A stretch of 64,000 bases of DNA, from the NCBI RefSeq assembly GCF_020360975.1, contig NW_025408671.1, positions 3,534,001 to 3,598,000 on the forward strand. The letters run 5' to 3'. Numbering within the stretch: the stretch's first letter is position 1; every line of letters starts with the position of its first letter. A program made the position numbers and the translations under genes. Below, in pieces: positions 45,816 to 56,600 of the stretch. Source of the stretch: Hirsutella rhossiliensis (lineage: Eukaryota > Ascomycota > Sordariomycetes > Hypocreales > Ophiocordycipitaceae). Below the pieces are notes generated by a model, which saw nothing but the letters and a program-made list of their open reading frames with translations, was not told where the DNA came from and searched no databases.

Positions 45816-47983
45816 ATGCGCTTCACACTCCTTACTATCCTGCTGCCACTTGGCGGTGCCCTCCCTTAGCACTCGCCAGGCGACTTTAATGGACCGGGTC
45901 ACGACCCAAAATGGAACGGGCCAGGTGATAACCCGGCCTTGGATAAACCGGGTGCTCCGTAACCCACGTCAACGGGCAACAAGCGCGCCTCTATTAGCGC
46001 AGCTCAAGCTTCCGTGGCGGGACCCCAAGCGTCTCCTACTACGTCCGCTTCCTCTAGTGTCATTAGTAGGGCCAATGGCTTTAAAGCGGACATTAGAGCA
46101 GACACCAATCGGGATAGAAACGTCGATATATAGGGTATAACCGACAACGATGGGAAAGACACCTAGACAGACACTAGGGGTGCTATTTTCCTGGCTAACA
46201 TTGCCGACACTGACATCTATATATAAGCTCGATTAAAAACGACTAGTATAATCTCGAACAACTTACCGCATGCAACGACGCTTCCGACGATGTTCAACGA
46301 GCGCCTTAGAATATAGCTTCGATTCGTACCGTTCCTATTATAGGACTTAGCTCTTTAGCTTTAGGGACCATTTCCGTCGAAGACGCTGCTTAAGGTTATA
46401 TGCGCATCTTTCGTTAGGAAAACGACGATTGAGTTATTGTTAAGAGCGACATAACCTTCTTAGCGGAAGAAATAGAAGAAGGCTTAAACTTGGGCATTGA
46501 CGCCCGCGATACTCGGCGTCTAAATATTTAGGACGGTAAAGCGATAGTTTTATTTACCGTGGTCGATGGGGAATAGACATTAACCGATAGCGTTATACTA
46601 CGTGTCGCCCTAGTTCTAACGCATAACTATCTATAGCGAGTGTAAAAGATCTATCGGTCTACTAATGCCGATAGTAGATTTACTAAAATTATAGAAGACA
46701 TTAATTCTATTCTAGGCGAGGCAAATATCTAAGGCCCTATAACGGAACTCCTAACGTCCGACGTCTGGGCCTAGGATATTTTCGAGCTAGGCTATATAAG
46801 TATGCCGGGCCCTGACGGAACGACTATCTCTCTCTAAATTATAATCGATACGGCCTTTAAACGTCGAGACCATTACTCCTTACGAGCATAATGGCAAAAA
46901 GTATCCGGCCGGGCGGATTATAGTAGGCGGCGACGAGCAAACCTTAACCCTGCCTTTTATTACGGACTACTTCCGCGCTTAAGAGGTGCAGAATCCGCTA
47001 ATACTGGACTCGACCTGGCTTTATGTTAAGTATATCGATGAGTTTATATAGTCGCTACCGGCTAAGACTCCGCGCGGTTGGTGCGTTATAATCAATAACC
47101 CGTAGGCTAGGATCTAGCTTCTAAAGGGTGCCTAAGGCCGGGGCTTTGGAAAGAACCTAGTTATCTCTAGAAAAGAAGGTAAGCTTTCTCCCGATTTCTT
47201 GTTATGAGTAAAAGACGAGATTAGCAGCTGACTCTTTATCCTAGGAGGAAATAAGTAGACAATCGACTCCTTTCTAGCCACCGAATCTAATATCTAGGCT
47301 AGTATTGTTTCTGCTAAGCGCATCTAAAATAACATCGATATATTAAAGCAGGAGATAGGTATAATAGATGCCGGGATATTCCGCATTCCTTAGCTATACA
47401 GTAAGCAGAGTATTGTCTTAACGTAGGACGACTTTATAGAGACGTAAGCGAGAAGCCAGGTAGCATGCCAAACCTCTTACCTGCCGATGATAATGATAAA
47501 GGTCCCGGTCCAAAAGGGGCTCCCGCCGCCGGCGATAATACCTTGGGGGAAGGGATCATAGAATCGAAGAAACTTCGCCGGCGACAACAAGACAAGACGG
47601 ACACGATCCAAGAGGTGGGCGAGGGCTCGAACAAAGCATCGGCAAATCCCGTCCGGCGCGACAACGACATCCTTCCGCTCGATGCTTTCCTTCCCCCGCC
47701 TGTCAATGGCCTCCCGTTTAGCGGCTCGCTTTACGTGAGCCCTAAGCCCTGGGGGCCGACAGTAGAGGACGGCAAGGACATATTCGAGGAAGCCGTCATA
47801 AATGTGTACAGCCAGGTTGGCTATATAGTCAGGTTTGTGGACGACTGGAGGCTTCATAGAGTTATTGGAGATATCTATTGCTCTACCAATACTTTGCGCG
47901 AGGTGTCGGGGCCATCTTGGTGGCAGCCGCAAGCTGTGAATACGGCACAGGAGCTCAAGCCTGGGACGCAGTCCTCTTCCTAG
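45816..47983 (+). pseudogene. Protein-arginine deiminase paralogue inactivated by RIP-like mutation
   Basis: The plus-strand frame from ATG 45816 starts MRFTLLTILLPLGGALP (signal peptide), then meets TAG where CAG is expected, and many more stops after that. PAD landmarks remain readable: KADIRADTNRDRNVDI, GAIFLANIAD, DVWA-stop-DIFELGY, YIDEFI and GDIYCSTNTLRE. The catalytic His (His430 equivalent) is now Tyr at 47031-47033; the Asp and Cys equivalents survive. A 66-nt intron at 47179-47244 sits at the same codon and phase as in the intact gene, so the two are true paralogues. A frameshift lies near 47450. Stops are CAG/CAA to TAG/TAA and TGG to TAG, as RIP makes. From 47465 to the stop the frame is clean. 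The N-terminal Pro/Asn-rich segment is absent from the intact gene, so this is not a recent copy. Confidence 0.88.
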
Positions 47984-48515
47984 GCACTTGTTGTCCTTTA
48001 ATTGCGTTGGCTTTGTTAGCAAAACCAGACGAGGGCGCTGCTTCGGACATGTCTTGAACCTCTCCGCCCGGTCGTTCTTTGGCTATGATGCCGATGCCTT
48101 TAAGCGTCAATTATCAGGTGCAGAGCCCCTTAGCGAAGCCGAACATTTGCTTGCGCAAAAAAGAGCTAGTACGCAAATTGCATAATCTCGTATACTTCGC
48201 AGCATTCTAAGAGAGGTATTCGCTAAATTATCTAATTCCAAGGTAGATATAAGAAAGCCGCTAGATATAACCCTAGATAACGATACTAGGTGGCTTTCCT
48301 AGCTATATATAATAAAACGGGCCCTTCTACTACGCGACTACGTTAAGCGACTGATCGCGCATCGTTGCATCGAGTTAGAACAACAAAATAAGGGTAGGAG
48401 AGGGGGTTTAAAGAGATCTACTAGCTACCTTTTATTTGCTTGCCCGAGAACTAGCTTAGCGATAAGGATTAGGAAGTAATTAAGCTATTCGCCTAAATTC
48501 TCGCTTTTTATAAAG
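47984..48515 (+). pseudogene. hAT-family transposase fragment
   Basis: Directly after the PAD paralogue stop, the plus strand reads RRGRCFGHVLNLSARSFFG and then, one frame over, ELVRKLHNLVYF. It returns to LDITLDNDTRWLS-stop-LYIIKRALLLRDYVKRL and ends DKD-stop-EVIKLFA-stop-ILAFYKAYD. These match the fungal hAT transposase core (CxxHxxNL, KLHNLV, DNxTRWLSxLxMIxRAL, DWEVIKxFxxIL). Stops again replace Trp/Gln. The N-terminal BED finger and DDE start, and the C-terminal dimerisation domain, are missing. The fragment runs straight into the coiled-coil gene beginning at 48519, so both junctions look like breakpoints. Confidence 0.7.
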
Positions 48516-48518
48516 CCT

Positions 48519-49016
48519 ATGATGGAGCGTTTTGCTGCCTTGGAGCAGATGATGCGCCGGGGCTTCTCCGATATAGGTCAGAGGATGGATACTTTCGACC
48601 GCAAGGTCACTACCTCGGGGGTCAAGGCCTCTGTATTCCTTTAGCACGGTTTGAGCTTTAGTCTTTGCTGACCTTCACCCCTTCCGGTAGGAATCGCAAC
48701 GCAGTGGTCCGGGCCCAGAATGGCACGGTGGTCCGTGGAAACATGGAGTTGGAACCCTTGTACAGTGTCGTCACTGGTGAACGGATGGAGAACTTTCCGG
48801 AGACTTTGGACCAGCTGGAGCGGCTGCAGTGTGAGTATGAGTATGGAGCAGTGGACAAACACCAGACCTGGAATGCCACGCTGACCTTTTCTGCGCGTCG
48901 AAGTGCCCGTGGTGAATGATCTCTTGACGCACCTCGGTGAGGTTCCGAGAGGGCGCTTGGAGGAGAGGAGGAGGCATCTAAAGCTTGTTTCTGGTGTAGT
49001 GACAAGGGCTGTGTGA
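48519..49016 (+). CDS. Short coiled-coil protein of a recurrent fungal family, copy 1 (probably 5'-truncated)
   Basis: An N-terminal part, MMERFAALEQMMRRGFSDIG followed by QRMDTFDRK, predicts a coiled coil. A middle part starts RNAVVRAQNGTVV and continues LEPLYSVVTGERMENFPETL and DQLERL. A 73-nt intron (48831-48903, GTGAGT donor, CTGAC branch site, AAG acceptor) joins VNDLLTHLGEVPRGRLEERR and the end LVSGVVTRAV. The TGExxxxFPxTL...L block with a C-terminal RRxLK...GVVTRAV ending is a pattern I recall from many small fungal proteins of unknown role. The first intron (about 48618-48690) cannot be placed in phase with certainty, and the N-terminus is shorter than in copy 2, so this copy may be dead. 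It abuts the hAT fragment. Confidence 0.5.
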
Positions 49017-49640
49017 TGAGTGCATCGATTTCCTTCTTTAATGCTCGTTGAACGACCTTGGAGTCAGAGTGAGCTTGGACCGCATGCACATGAGATGACT
49101 TCACCTGAGAAGGAGAAGCAGAAACGAATAACGACTAACGGATTGTAATTTAACTTTGTTGGAGTGGACTTGCAGTGTGAATACAACCGCAAAGAGTGCG
49201 AGATCCTCTTATATCGTAGACCAGACCTCGTTTACAAAGTAGTCAACGAATGAGTAGGCTTAACCCGTTTACAAGAGACACTCCTCTGATCACCTCCGGA
49301 GGACTCAAGCAGGGCTATAGAATCAACCCCCAGAAGGGGGTGCGCACGCGCCGAAGGTGCGGGTGTGAAAAGCCACGCTGCAAGCAACACAGACCGGGCC
49401 ACGCGCAACCCAGCACACAGACATAAGTCACCGAGCACGAGACGAGGACATGGTCGACACACGCACGTAGACAGTGTGGCCCCAGAGACGCACCGTCCCT
49501 AATTCGCGGGCGTAAGCATCTAGACACCACCACCGAGGGTAGTATGGTGCCGTGTAAAATAATAACTATATAGACGGTTCTAATTAAATATCAAATCCTA
49601 TAAAAATCCCCCGGCTACCAAAATATATCTAGTAGATAGT

Positions 49641-49820
49641 CCGCGAGTGGGCGAGCGGATTGCGTTCCCCTTATAACCCGAACGGAGTGAGGGCAGGGCA
49701 GAGAGCGAGAGTCAACGAGCAAGGTCCACTTGCTCGGTGACCCTCGCTCGTTCCCGTGTCCTCGGTTCGCCTCTGGCTCCCTGCGGGATAAGGGGGAAGG
49801 GGTCCGCTCGCTCTACTCGC
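49641..49820. repeat. Near-perfect foldback palindrome, arms of about 85 bp
   Basis: The left arm begins GCGAGTGGGCGAGCGGA and ends GAGCGAGAGTCAACGAGCAAG. The right arm's complement begins GCGAGTAGAGCGAGCGGA and ends GAGCGAGGGTCACCGAGCAAG. Only about five bases separate the arms (centre near 49727). Similarity continues through the middle with scattered mismatches and small gaps. It could form a large hairpin as DNA or RNA. The right arm is copy A of the dispersed repeat described separately. Confidence 0.75.
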
Positions 49821-50045
49821 TCCTAGAAGGGAGATTTATATCTATAGCGTTTCACTCTATTGTGTTTGCCTCGTTATCACTCGGGATATGCTTCACTGAT
49901 GTGGTTCCGTCTATGGTGCTGGGGTGCGGGTGGCTCTCCACAGCCAGTCCTTCGGCCTGTCTGCACCCCTTCGGGGTAGAATTCCATAGTCTAGATATGG
50001 GCCTCCGGCGGTGATCTTACTGTCTTTCCCTTGTAAACGAGGGTG
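49731..50045 (+). repeat. Dispersed repeat copy A
   Basis: Shares CTCGCTCGTTCCCGTGTCCT, GGTTCGCCTCTGGCTCCCT, GGGATAAGGGGGAA and a downstream block (CTTCGG, CACCCCTTCGG, GTAGAATTCC) with copy B. It is the longest copy together with B. Confidence 0.75.
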
Positions 50046-51410
50046 ACTCTACTATCTAGTGTCTACGGCTTATAAACGCCTGAGGGAGATATGTCTTCCG
50101 TTCTACATACAATCACAATGTGTATAGCTGTAAGTGCGAAGCAGTATCATGTTCGTTTTCCATCAACGAAGCCTTCGCTTAGGGCCAATCCCGTCGAGAT
50201 CCGTATTAAAGCTTGGCAACTATCGTGAGCCCGGCCACGGTATGGCTAAAGGGAAAATTCCCCTATCTGTCTCCTCAGATTCTGCGCCACGTCTCGCTCC
50301 GACCCAAAGCCTACGCATTATAGGCGACATGCCGCGCTCGAAACCTTATCTACGCAACGATTTACCTAGAAGAAGAACGTGTCTCGGTTATATACCTGAC
50401 CTTGGCGGCCGTGGCCCCCCACGTCTATAAGAATGTCGGGCGCAGCCGAGGACTGCAAGGGACGCAACCCAACAGTCAGGCTCTAGACGAGGTCGCCGAG
50501 GACACACTCAGCCCCTACCGTGACAACGACGCAATACTCTCGAGCCCCGCTTGGACCGGCCTGATGAAAACCGTAGCAGGCGAAAGACCATCCCTCCACG
50601 GGATAGTTATGCAACGCCGACTCGACAGACTAGGCAGTCGTATGCACCAACCTCTCCGGCTCGACTCTCTCCCCGGTCTCGACATAAAGTTCAAAGGCCC
50701 AAACATGGTACCGTGCTCCGCAGCGACCACAAGGGCAGTCCTCCAAGTCTTAACAGACCCAGGCCCCCCCGGGCTATGTTAAAGGAGAAGGCGGAGGGGA
50801 CAAGAACACTTGCTCCTGCTCTTGCGCATACTCATGCTCCGCCATAGCTAATGCCAGTCAAGGAAATAGGATCCAACCCACAGTCCTGAACTATTGCACT
50901 CTCGTCACACTACAATCCACCCTTCCTCCCGGAATAGGTAGCCAGGCGGATGCCCTCACGTGTACTTCCACTTACGTTTTCCGAGTCGCCCGAAGGGCTA
51001 TTGACCTCTAGCCTACTCTCTTAGGATTGAGGATGTGTTGACACGTCTTTTACGTGTGGTTGTCGCGGCTCCGATCTCCCGTTCGTCGATATTATGCAAG
51101 CTGTCCCTTGGCCGGAGGTAGGTCCTATCGTGTGCCTTTAGCAATTCACCCACTCGCGTGAGTAAGAGGAGGAGAACTATCTGGGTTCCGGTGGGTGGGC
51201 GACCCGGGGTCTTTATACCCTCTTGGGTGTGTGGGCGTGTCTCCACTCCTACTTATCGTTGTATGACATGTATGAGTGATCTCTGCATGTATCCGGCCAT
51301 GGTACGTCCCTCCCCTTGGCTCTTACGGCCATTCCCTGCATTCTATTCCGACTATATATAGCAGCACGTGATTCTCCGTGCCTACAGCTAGGGATGAGTC
51401 ACTAGATCTA
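50046..51410. other. Spacer between repeat copies A and B
   Basis: No protein family was recognised. The plus frame 50402-50782 (126 codons) overlaps another open frame and is Arg/Pro-rich, probably chance. The composition is less RIP-scarred than the flanks. Confidence 0.35.
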
Positions 51411-51415
51411 GGTCC

Positions 51416-51790
51416 TAGTTCCGTGGTTCCCCCTTATACTAAATATACTAGCGTCTACTTGCTCGCTGGTGCTCGCTCGTTCCCGTGTCCTCGGTTCGCC
51501 TCTGGCTCCCTACGGGATAAGGGGGAATAGGTCCGCTCGCTCTACTCGCTCCTAGAGTAATAGACTCTTATCTATAGTATTTTACTTTTATAGTTGTGGC
51601 CTTGTTATTACTCGGGTGTGAGTATTATTAAGAATTCTTATAAACGCGTGAGGTTCGGTCTAGTGTGCTTAAGGGTAGCTTCTCGTAGCCGGTCCTTCGG
51701 CCCGTCCGCACCCCTTCGGAGTAGAATTCCGTAGTCATGCCTGGGCCTTCCGGGGGTGATCTTATTGTCTACTCTTGTGAACGGGGTTGG
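51416..51790 (+). repeat. Dispersed repeat copy B
   Basis: Begins GTTCCGTGGTTCCCCCTTAT, continues ACTAAATATACTAGCGTC, then the block shared with copy A, including the downstream CCTTCGG and GTAGAATTCCG segments. TTCCCCCTTAT and ATAAGGGGGAA form an inverted pair about 90 bp apart. Confidence 0.75.
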
Positions 51791-52001
51791 CTAGCTATCT
51801 TGGATCTACACCATTTCACTTGTGGGAATTCGTCTATAGCCTGGAGACTTTCCGTCCGGTTAAGTTCCATTCTGCCGTGCTCATGCTCACGCGACTGGCT
51901 GACGATCGAAGTGAGGCCATCGTGATATGCCAACGTGGGAAGACTCCATGCAACGCCGACGCTCATATGCCCAAAAAACATTACGTGATGTTCACCATCA
52001 A

Positions 52002-52590
52002 TCAGACTGCCCGTGTCACCACACCTGCAAGATGCTTCAACCGTCTCCGTTTGTCGTCCAATCGACCTTCCACTGGCTCACCTAACTGCTCTAGTAAACT
52101 GTTTGCCTCTCGTGCTGGTGTTCCGACACGGTCAGCTTCAACCACTACGTTCAATAGATGAAAGACTCACTTTCTAGCCGTTCCAACTGGCCCAGAGTTG
52201 CTGGGAAGTTTCCCAACCGCTCACCGCTGGTGACGCTGGACAAGGGCTCCAAGGTCATGTCCGAACGTACGACCACGCCGTTCTGGGCTCGGGCCACTGC
52301 GTTCCGTCTCCTACCGGGCAACGTGGTTAGCATTCTACTCCATGCCACACAAGGGAGAAGCCGACCTACTCAGCAGTCACCTTACGGTCTAGGTCGTCTA
52401 ACTTCCTGTTGACGGTGCGCATCTCATTCCGCATGTCCCGCATGTCATTGCGCATCTCTGCAAGCACCTGTGCGAGTCGAAGGCCACCATCAACGGCCGG
52501 TAGATTCTGACAGCGAGCGACCTGCTCGGTCAAGGTCTCTAGACTGCGGACAGCCAGGGGGAAATCGGGCTGCTCCAAGGGATGCTCCAT
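52002..52590 (-). CDS. Short coiled-coil protein of the same family, copy 2 (inverted)
   Basis: On the minus strand an N-terminal exon (52590-52381) encodes MEHPLEQPDFPLAVRSLETL and a strong coiled coil (MRNDMRDMRNEMRTVNRKLD). A middle exon ending at 52171 encodes RRNAVARAQNGVVV, then LEPLSSVTSGERLGNFPATL and GQLERL. A 56-nt intron (52115-52170, GTGAGT donor, CTGAC branch site, CCAG acceptor) joins a last exon ending EQLGEPVEGRLDDKRRRLKH and LAGVVTRAV. This is colinear with copy 1. The first intron's acceptor is not in phase by simple inspection, as in copy 1, so the true first splice site or a shared frameshift remains open. No function is known; such genes tend to sit among transposons. Confidence 0.55.
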
Positions 52591-53124
52591 GGCTGGGTCA
52601 AATTGTGATCGATCCAGAATCGACGAAATGACGCCGTCCGTCTCTTGACGTTGTGTCGCCTCGTGGCGTGGGCGTGGGCGCGGGCGCGTCCCCCCGGTAA
52701 CTAGTAACCCAAGCGCGTGGTCACCTGACTGGTGATTAGGTAAGCAGTGCGAGTACCTGTCTCCTATGCGGGGTAGGTAGGTAGGCAGGTCTCTTGTCCG
52801 CGGTGCGGGTCGGCGATGGCCTCGTGTGACGATGTGCAAATGGTCCTCGACATTCACTCCGTTGGGTAAAAGGAAGAATACAGGTTCAAGTCTGCCTGAC
52901 GGTTCGCGCTGCTCCTCGAAGTTCTCTTTGTGGCCCCCATGGGCCTTATATCATCTCCTCCTATCGTCGACAAGTCATGGTAGGTCCTGCTCACCCACTT
53001 CAGTTCCCCTTCGTTCGCTGCGCTCTCTCCCGGTTTACGGCCACTTCTCCCGCTCTCACTCCCGTAGTGTATAACGCACGGCATTAATCCCGTGCAATAA
53101 CCGGCGAATTTGTCCCTAGCCTGG

Positions 53125-53330
53125 TGCCTGGTTCCGTGGTTCCCCCTTATACTAAATATACTAGCGTCCGCTTGCTCGCTGGTGCTCGCTCGCTACCGCG
53201 TCCCTACTTCGCCTCTAGCTCGTTGCGGGTATAAGGGGGAATAGGTCCGCTCTCTCCGATCGCTCCTAGGGTAATAGACTCTTATCTATAGTATTTTACT
53301 CTTATAGTTATAGCCTTATTATTACTAACT
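53125..53330 (+). repeat. Dispersed repeat copy C
   Basis: Begins CCTGGTTCCGTGGTTCCCCC, shares the ACTAAATATACTAGCGTC core and the ATAAGGGGGAA end with copies B and D; slightly RIP-degraded. Confidence 0.75.
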
Positions 53331-53411
53331 ATTTCGTTCCCCTCTAGTTTACTTTATATATATCCCGTAATAAATCACGTTTATAGCTAAGTCACCGTTC
53401 CTATACTAGTA

Positions 53412-53620
53412 TATAGTTCCGTGGTTCCCCCTTATACTAAATATACTAGCGTCTAATTACTCGCTAGTGCTCGCTCGTTCTATATCCTTACTCGGCCTCT
53501 TAGCCTTATTATAGGGTAAGGGGGAAAGGGTCTACTTACTTTACTTACTCTTATTAGTTAGATTTTTATTAATAGCGTTTTACTTTATTTATATTACCTT
53601 ATTATACTTAGGTTTTTAGT
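53412..53620 (+). repeat. Dispersed repeat copy D
   Basis: Same 5' core (GTTCCGTGGTTCCCCCTTAT then ACTAAATATACTAGCGTC); the rest is AT-converted. It lies at the edge of the gypsy relic and may be related to that element's terminal region. Confidence 0.7.
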
Positions 53621-53639
53621 ATAATATAGTTTTATTTAT

Positions 53640-56600
53640 ATATTTATAGCGTAGCTCTTTATATCTTAACCTTTAGCCTTAATATATACCTTATAAGTAT
53701 AAATAACTATAGTTATAAAATAGTCTTTTAAAGGTAATATTACTATTTATCTCTTATAAATAAAATTAAGCTTACTATCTATTTTCTATATTACTTTATA
53801 GTATCGGATTCTATTAATAGTCTTAGATCCTTTAAAGGTTTATTTAATCTAATATTACTTTATAACTTAAAGCTATTATTAAAACTATATTAAATTATCG
53901 TTATATAATATATAGTAAAGGCGCTTACTTATTTTACTTAAGGCTTATAAGAATCCGTTTAATCTTTAAATACTATTATTAAAGTAAAGTATATATATAA
54001 TACTTAATAGTTATATTTAATAGAGCTTATTTAAGAAGTCTAAAACTAATAAAGTATAATAACTAGTATTATTCTTAAGGGATAAACCTATTAAGGGGTT
54101 TATATTAATAGATATAATAGGGTTTAGTTTAAGTAATAATAAGTATATTACGTAATATATTAGAGGTTATAGACTATAAACTATAACTAGGTAATTAAGT
54201 AATTAGAATTAAAGATAAGATCGTAATAGGGATCGTAATAATTATATTAAAAGCTATTAAGCTATCTATCTAAAGGAGTATTCCGTTCCTTCCTTATATA
54301 TCTTAAGAGCTTCCTTAGATCGCCGGGAGCACTAGGTAATCCCGTCGCCTAGGAGTGCTAGAGCGCTAGAGCGATCCTACGATCCTAGCTATAGAGCGTT
54401 AGAGCGCTCGAGTAACCTATCGATCGAAACTTAATTAGCCTATCGGTCTATTTAATATTCCTTACTCCCTATATTATATATCCTTATAATATATACTAGT
54501 CCCCCGCGGTTTACTAGACTATAGTTATAATAGGATACTTTCCCTTTTTTTTATCTTACTTTTAAGACCTATTACCTTAGCCGCCGTATATAAATATACC
54601 CTTATTACGTTATATATAAGTATAATTATTCTTTATCCCTTATCTTTCCTAGGATATACTATTAATAGTATATTTAGTTATATTTAAAAATCCTATTCTT
54701 ATAATTCTAATAAATCGTATTAATAATTAGAGCTAGTATCTTAGACTAAGATATATAATATTAAAATTATACCTTACTCTTATTATTTTCGGTTAGGCCT
54801 AACTTATAAGGTTAGCGAGCGTTTTAATTAGTATTTTAAATATACCTTTATAGGCTATTCTTATATAATAGTTATAATATAGCGTCTACTTATTTATTTT
54901 ATCTCTTTCCTTCCTTATTATTCTTTTTACTAATATTCCTTCTTTTTTAGTTTATTATATTATAAATTAATAATAAAAGATTAATTTAGATAAATAGAAA
55001 GTAAAAGAAGTATTAAAGAAAGCGATAGCTTACCTAGCTTAGATTAGGAAATAAAAGTATTTCTTAAAGAACTAAGGTAGTAAGTTATTTTTAATAAGGT
55101 ATATAAGCTATTAATAAAAAAGATAGTATAATATATTCTTTTTAAGATAAATCGGTTTATTTATTAAATAAGGAATCTATTACTATTAGCGAGGTTTAAT
55201 CGTTTAGTACTTTAAATATATTAAACTAAGATATTATTCTTAGTAACCTTATATTTCTTAGTAGAATTATTAAAGTAAAGAACTATAGTAGGTTAAATAC
55301 TTAAGTAGTTCCTAGGTATTTTCCTTTAGTTTATATCCTTTCTATTTAATAAGGTACTCTTATTACTAACCTTATTTTCTTATATTTAGTATTTATTTTA
55401 CTTTATATTCTTAGTTATTATTAACTTTAATTTTTTCCTATAGTTTAGCGTTTTATAGCGCTAGTTCTAATAATAAGATATAAAATATTAAGTAGATCTA
55501 TATTATTATTAGTAGCGAAAGTTTATAGTTAACTTTTAAAATAGTTTTCTTAACCTTAAATAGTTCAAGTTTCTTAAAATCTAATTTATTACTTAGTTAT
55601 TTTATTTTAATATTTCGTTATATAAGGTAGACTATATCTCCCTCTTAAAATATTAGTCCCTATAATCTTTTCTAATTATAGTAAGTAGATATTCGTTCCC
55701 TAATAAATTAAAGTTCTTATTATATTTCTTTATATAATTTTTATAGCTAATTTACTTATAGTATTACTCGTTCTACCTATAGTCCTTATTAAGTAACCTT
55801 AAATACTTCTAGGTTATATTTATAATTAGTATATACTAGTAAAAGTATAGTTATCTTAGTAACTAAGCTATTATAAGCTAGTTATATTATTAATAGCTAT
55901 TTAACTTAATCGTTTTATTTATAGCTAATATAATATTATAAATATTATTTAAGCGTTTAGTTAAGTTATTTTATTTATCTATTTATTTATAGATAATAAG
56001 CTATACTAAGCTTATATTTTATCTCTAATTATACTATAAGAGCTTACTAAAACTTAGCTATAGATATACTTTCTTTATTAAAGATAATCTTATTTAGTAG
56101 TCTATAATTACTAATAATAGTTTATAGGAATATATATACTAGCTCCTTTATATTACTTACTTCTTTATATAGTAAGAAGTATCTATACTTTATTAGTCTA
56201 TTAGTAATAATAAATATACTATTATACTAAATATTAGTTATAGGTTCTTTTACGGTAGTAGCTTTATAATAAAATTAAAAGCTATTAAATCCTATAGTCT
56301 TTTTAGTACTAATAGCGGTTATAATTTTCTTTATAGTTTATATCGTTTAGCTTTACTTTATATATAAAGTTTATATTCTTTAATAACTTATTATACTACT
56401 TCTTTAAGCTATAAAAAGTTATATTATTATTTAATCTATTTTATTATTCTTTAGATTCCTTAGTATCTATATATTAGATATTTATATATATCTTATATAA
56501 CTTTATCTTATAATATTAATAGTATCTAGATTTTATTTTTATATATTAAAACTTCTAAATATTCTATATTATATTTATTTAGTACTTTATATTCTTTTAT

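Noticed and set aside
50402..50782. 126-codon plus frame between repeat copies
   Set aside because: Two overlapping frames are equally open and no family features are present.
49731..53620. Repeat copies as solo LTRs
   Set aside because: No clear TG...CA ends or target duplications could be seen, so the LTR label was not applied.
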